Assembly (NCBI GenBank): GCA_030844625.1
Contig: JAUUNJ010000143.1
Coordinates: forward strand, 1-6,512
DNA from: Roseburia sp.
Lineage (GTDB): Bacteria; Bacillota; Clostridia; Lachnospirales; Lachnospiraceae
DNA: 6,512 nucleotides
Direction of reading: 5' to 3'
Position numbers and translations under genes: made by a program
Notes under the pieces: generated by a model
What the model was told of the DNA's origin: nothing
What the model saw: the letters and a program-made list of their open reading frames with translations, nothing else
Database searches by the model: none
Shown: piece after piece, positions 6,472 to 6,512 of the stretch
Position numbering within the stretch: position 1 is the first letter of the stretch
Layout: each line of letters begins with the position of its first letter

Positions 6472-6512
6472 CCAAGGAAGAACAGAATCACAGATACGGT
6501 ATAGAAAGGAAA
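6468..6512 (+). CDS. Possible start of a downstream coupled gene, cut by the window edge
   Basis: An ATG at 6468 overlaps the HAD stop codon as ATGA, the classic arrangement for translational coupling. Its frame stays open for all 15 visible codons (MTKEEQNHRYGIERK). There is no strong Shine-Dalgarno of its own. Too little is visible to name a product. Alternatively the AAAGGAAA at the very end of the window is the ribosome binding site of a gene starting just outside it. Confidence 0.4.
   Translation, partial: MTKEEQNHRYGIERK

Overview
The window is low-GC Firmicutes DNA (A+T-rich intergenic regions, strong AGA/GGA/AAA codon use, clear GGAGG-type ribosome binding sites). The glutaminyl-tRNA synthetase, the clostridial-type 3D-domain protein and the style of the LTA-synthase-like protein point to Clostridia, most likely Lachnospiraceae. 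This placement is an inference from protein style, not a database match.

Layout, left to right. (1) The 3' part of a gene for a secreted or membrane-anchored 3D-domain cell-wall protein runs in from the left edge and ends at a strong intrinsic terminator. (2) A polytopic membrane protein with an extracellular alkaline-phosphatase/sulfatase-fold domain follows; it belongs to the LTA synthase/phosphoglycerol transferase family. (3) glnS has its own near-consensus sigma-A promoter and a short leader without a T-box. It ends at a very long hairpin with T-tracts on both strands, which serves the convergent end of glnS and the next gene. (4) On the minus strand lies a small, highly charged, YtxH/LEA-like protein with an N-terminal hydrophobic segment, a 41-residue internal repeat and an acidic tail. 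(5) A 209-bp divergent intergenic region holds a 17-bp perfect palindrome just upstream of a TATAAT on the minus strand, a candidate operator. (6) On the plus strand is a Cof-type HAD phosphatase. Its stop codon overlaps, as ATGA, the start of another frame that leaves the window.

Functionally the first two genes share a cell-envelope theme (peptidoglycan-active 3D domain and anionic glycopolymer synthesis), but the terminator between them shows separate transcription units. glnS is a housekeeping gene. The YtxH-like/HAD pair is divergently transcribed and may share regulatory DNA.

I see no mobile element, CRISPR array, defence system, tRNA or rRNA. Nothing here convincingly amounts to a new biological system. 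The best leads are the palindromic operator, the long bidirectional hairpin, the non-canonical KMSKS loop in GlnRS, and the repeat/charge architecture of the minus-strand protein.
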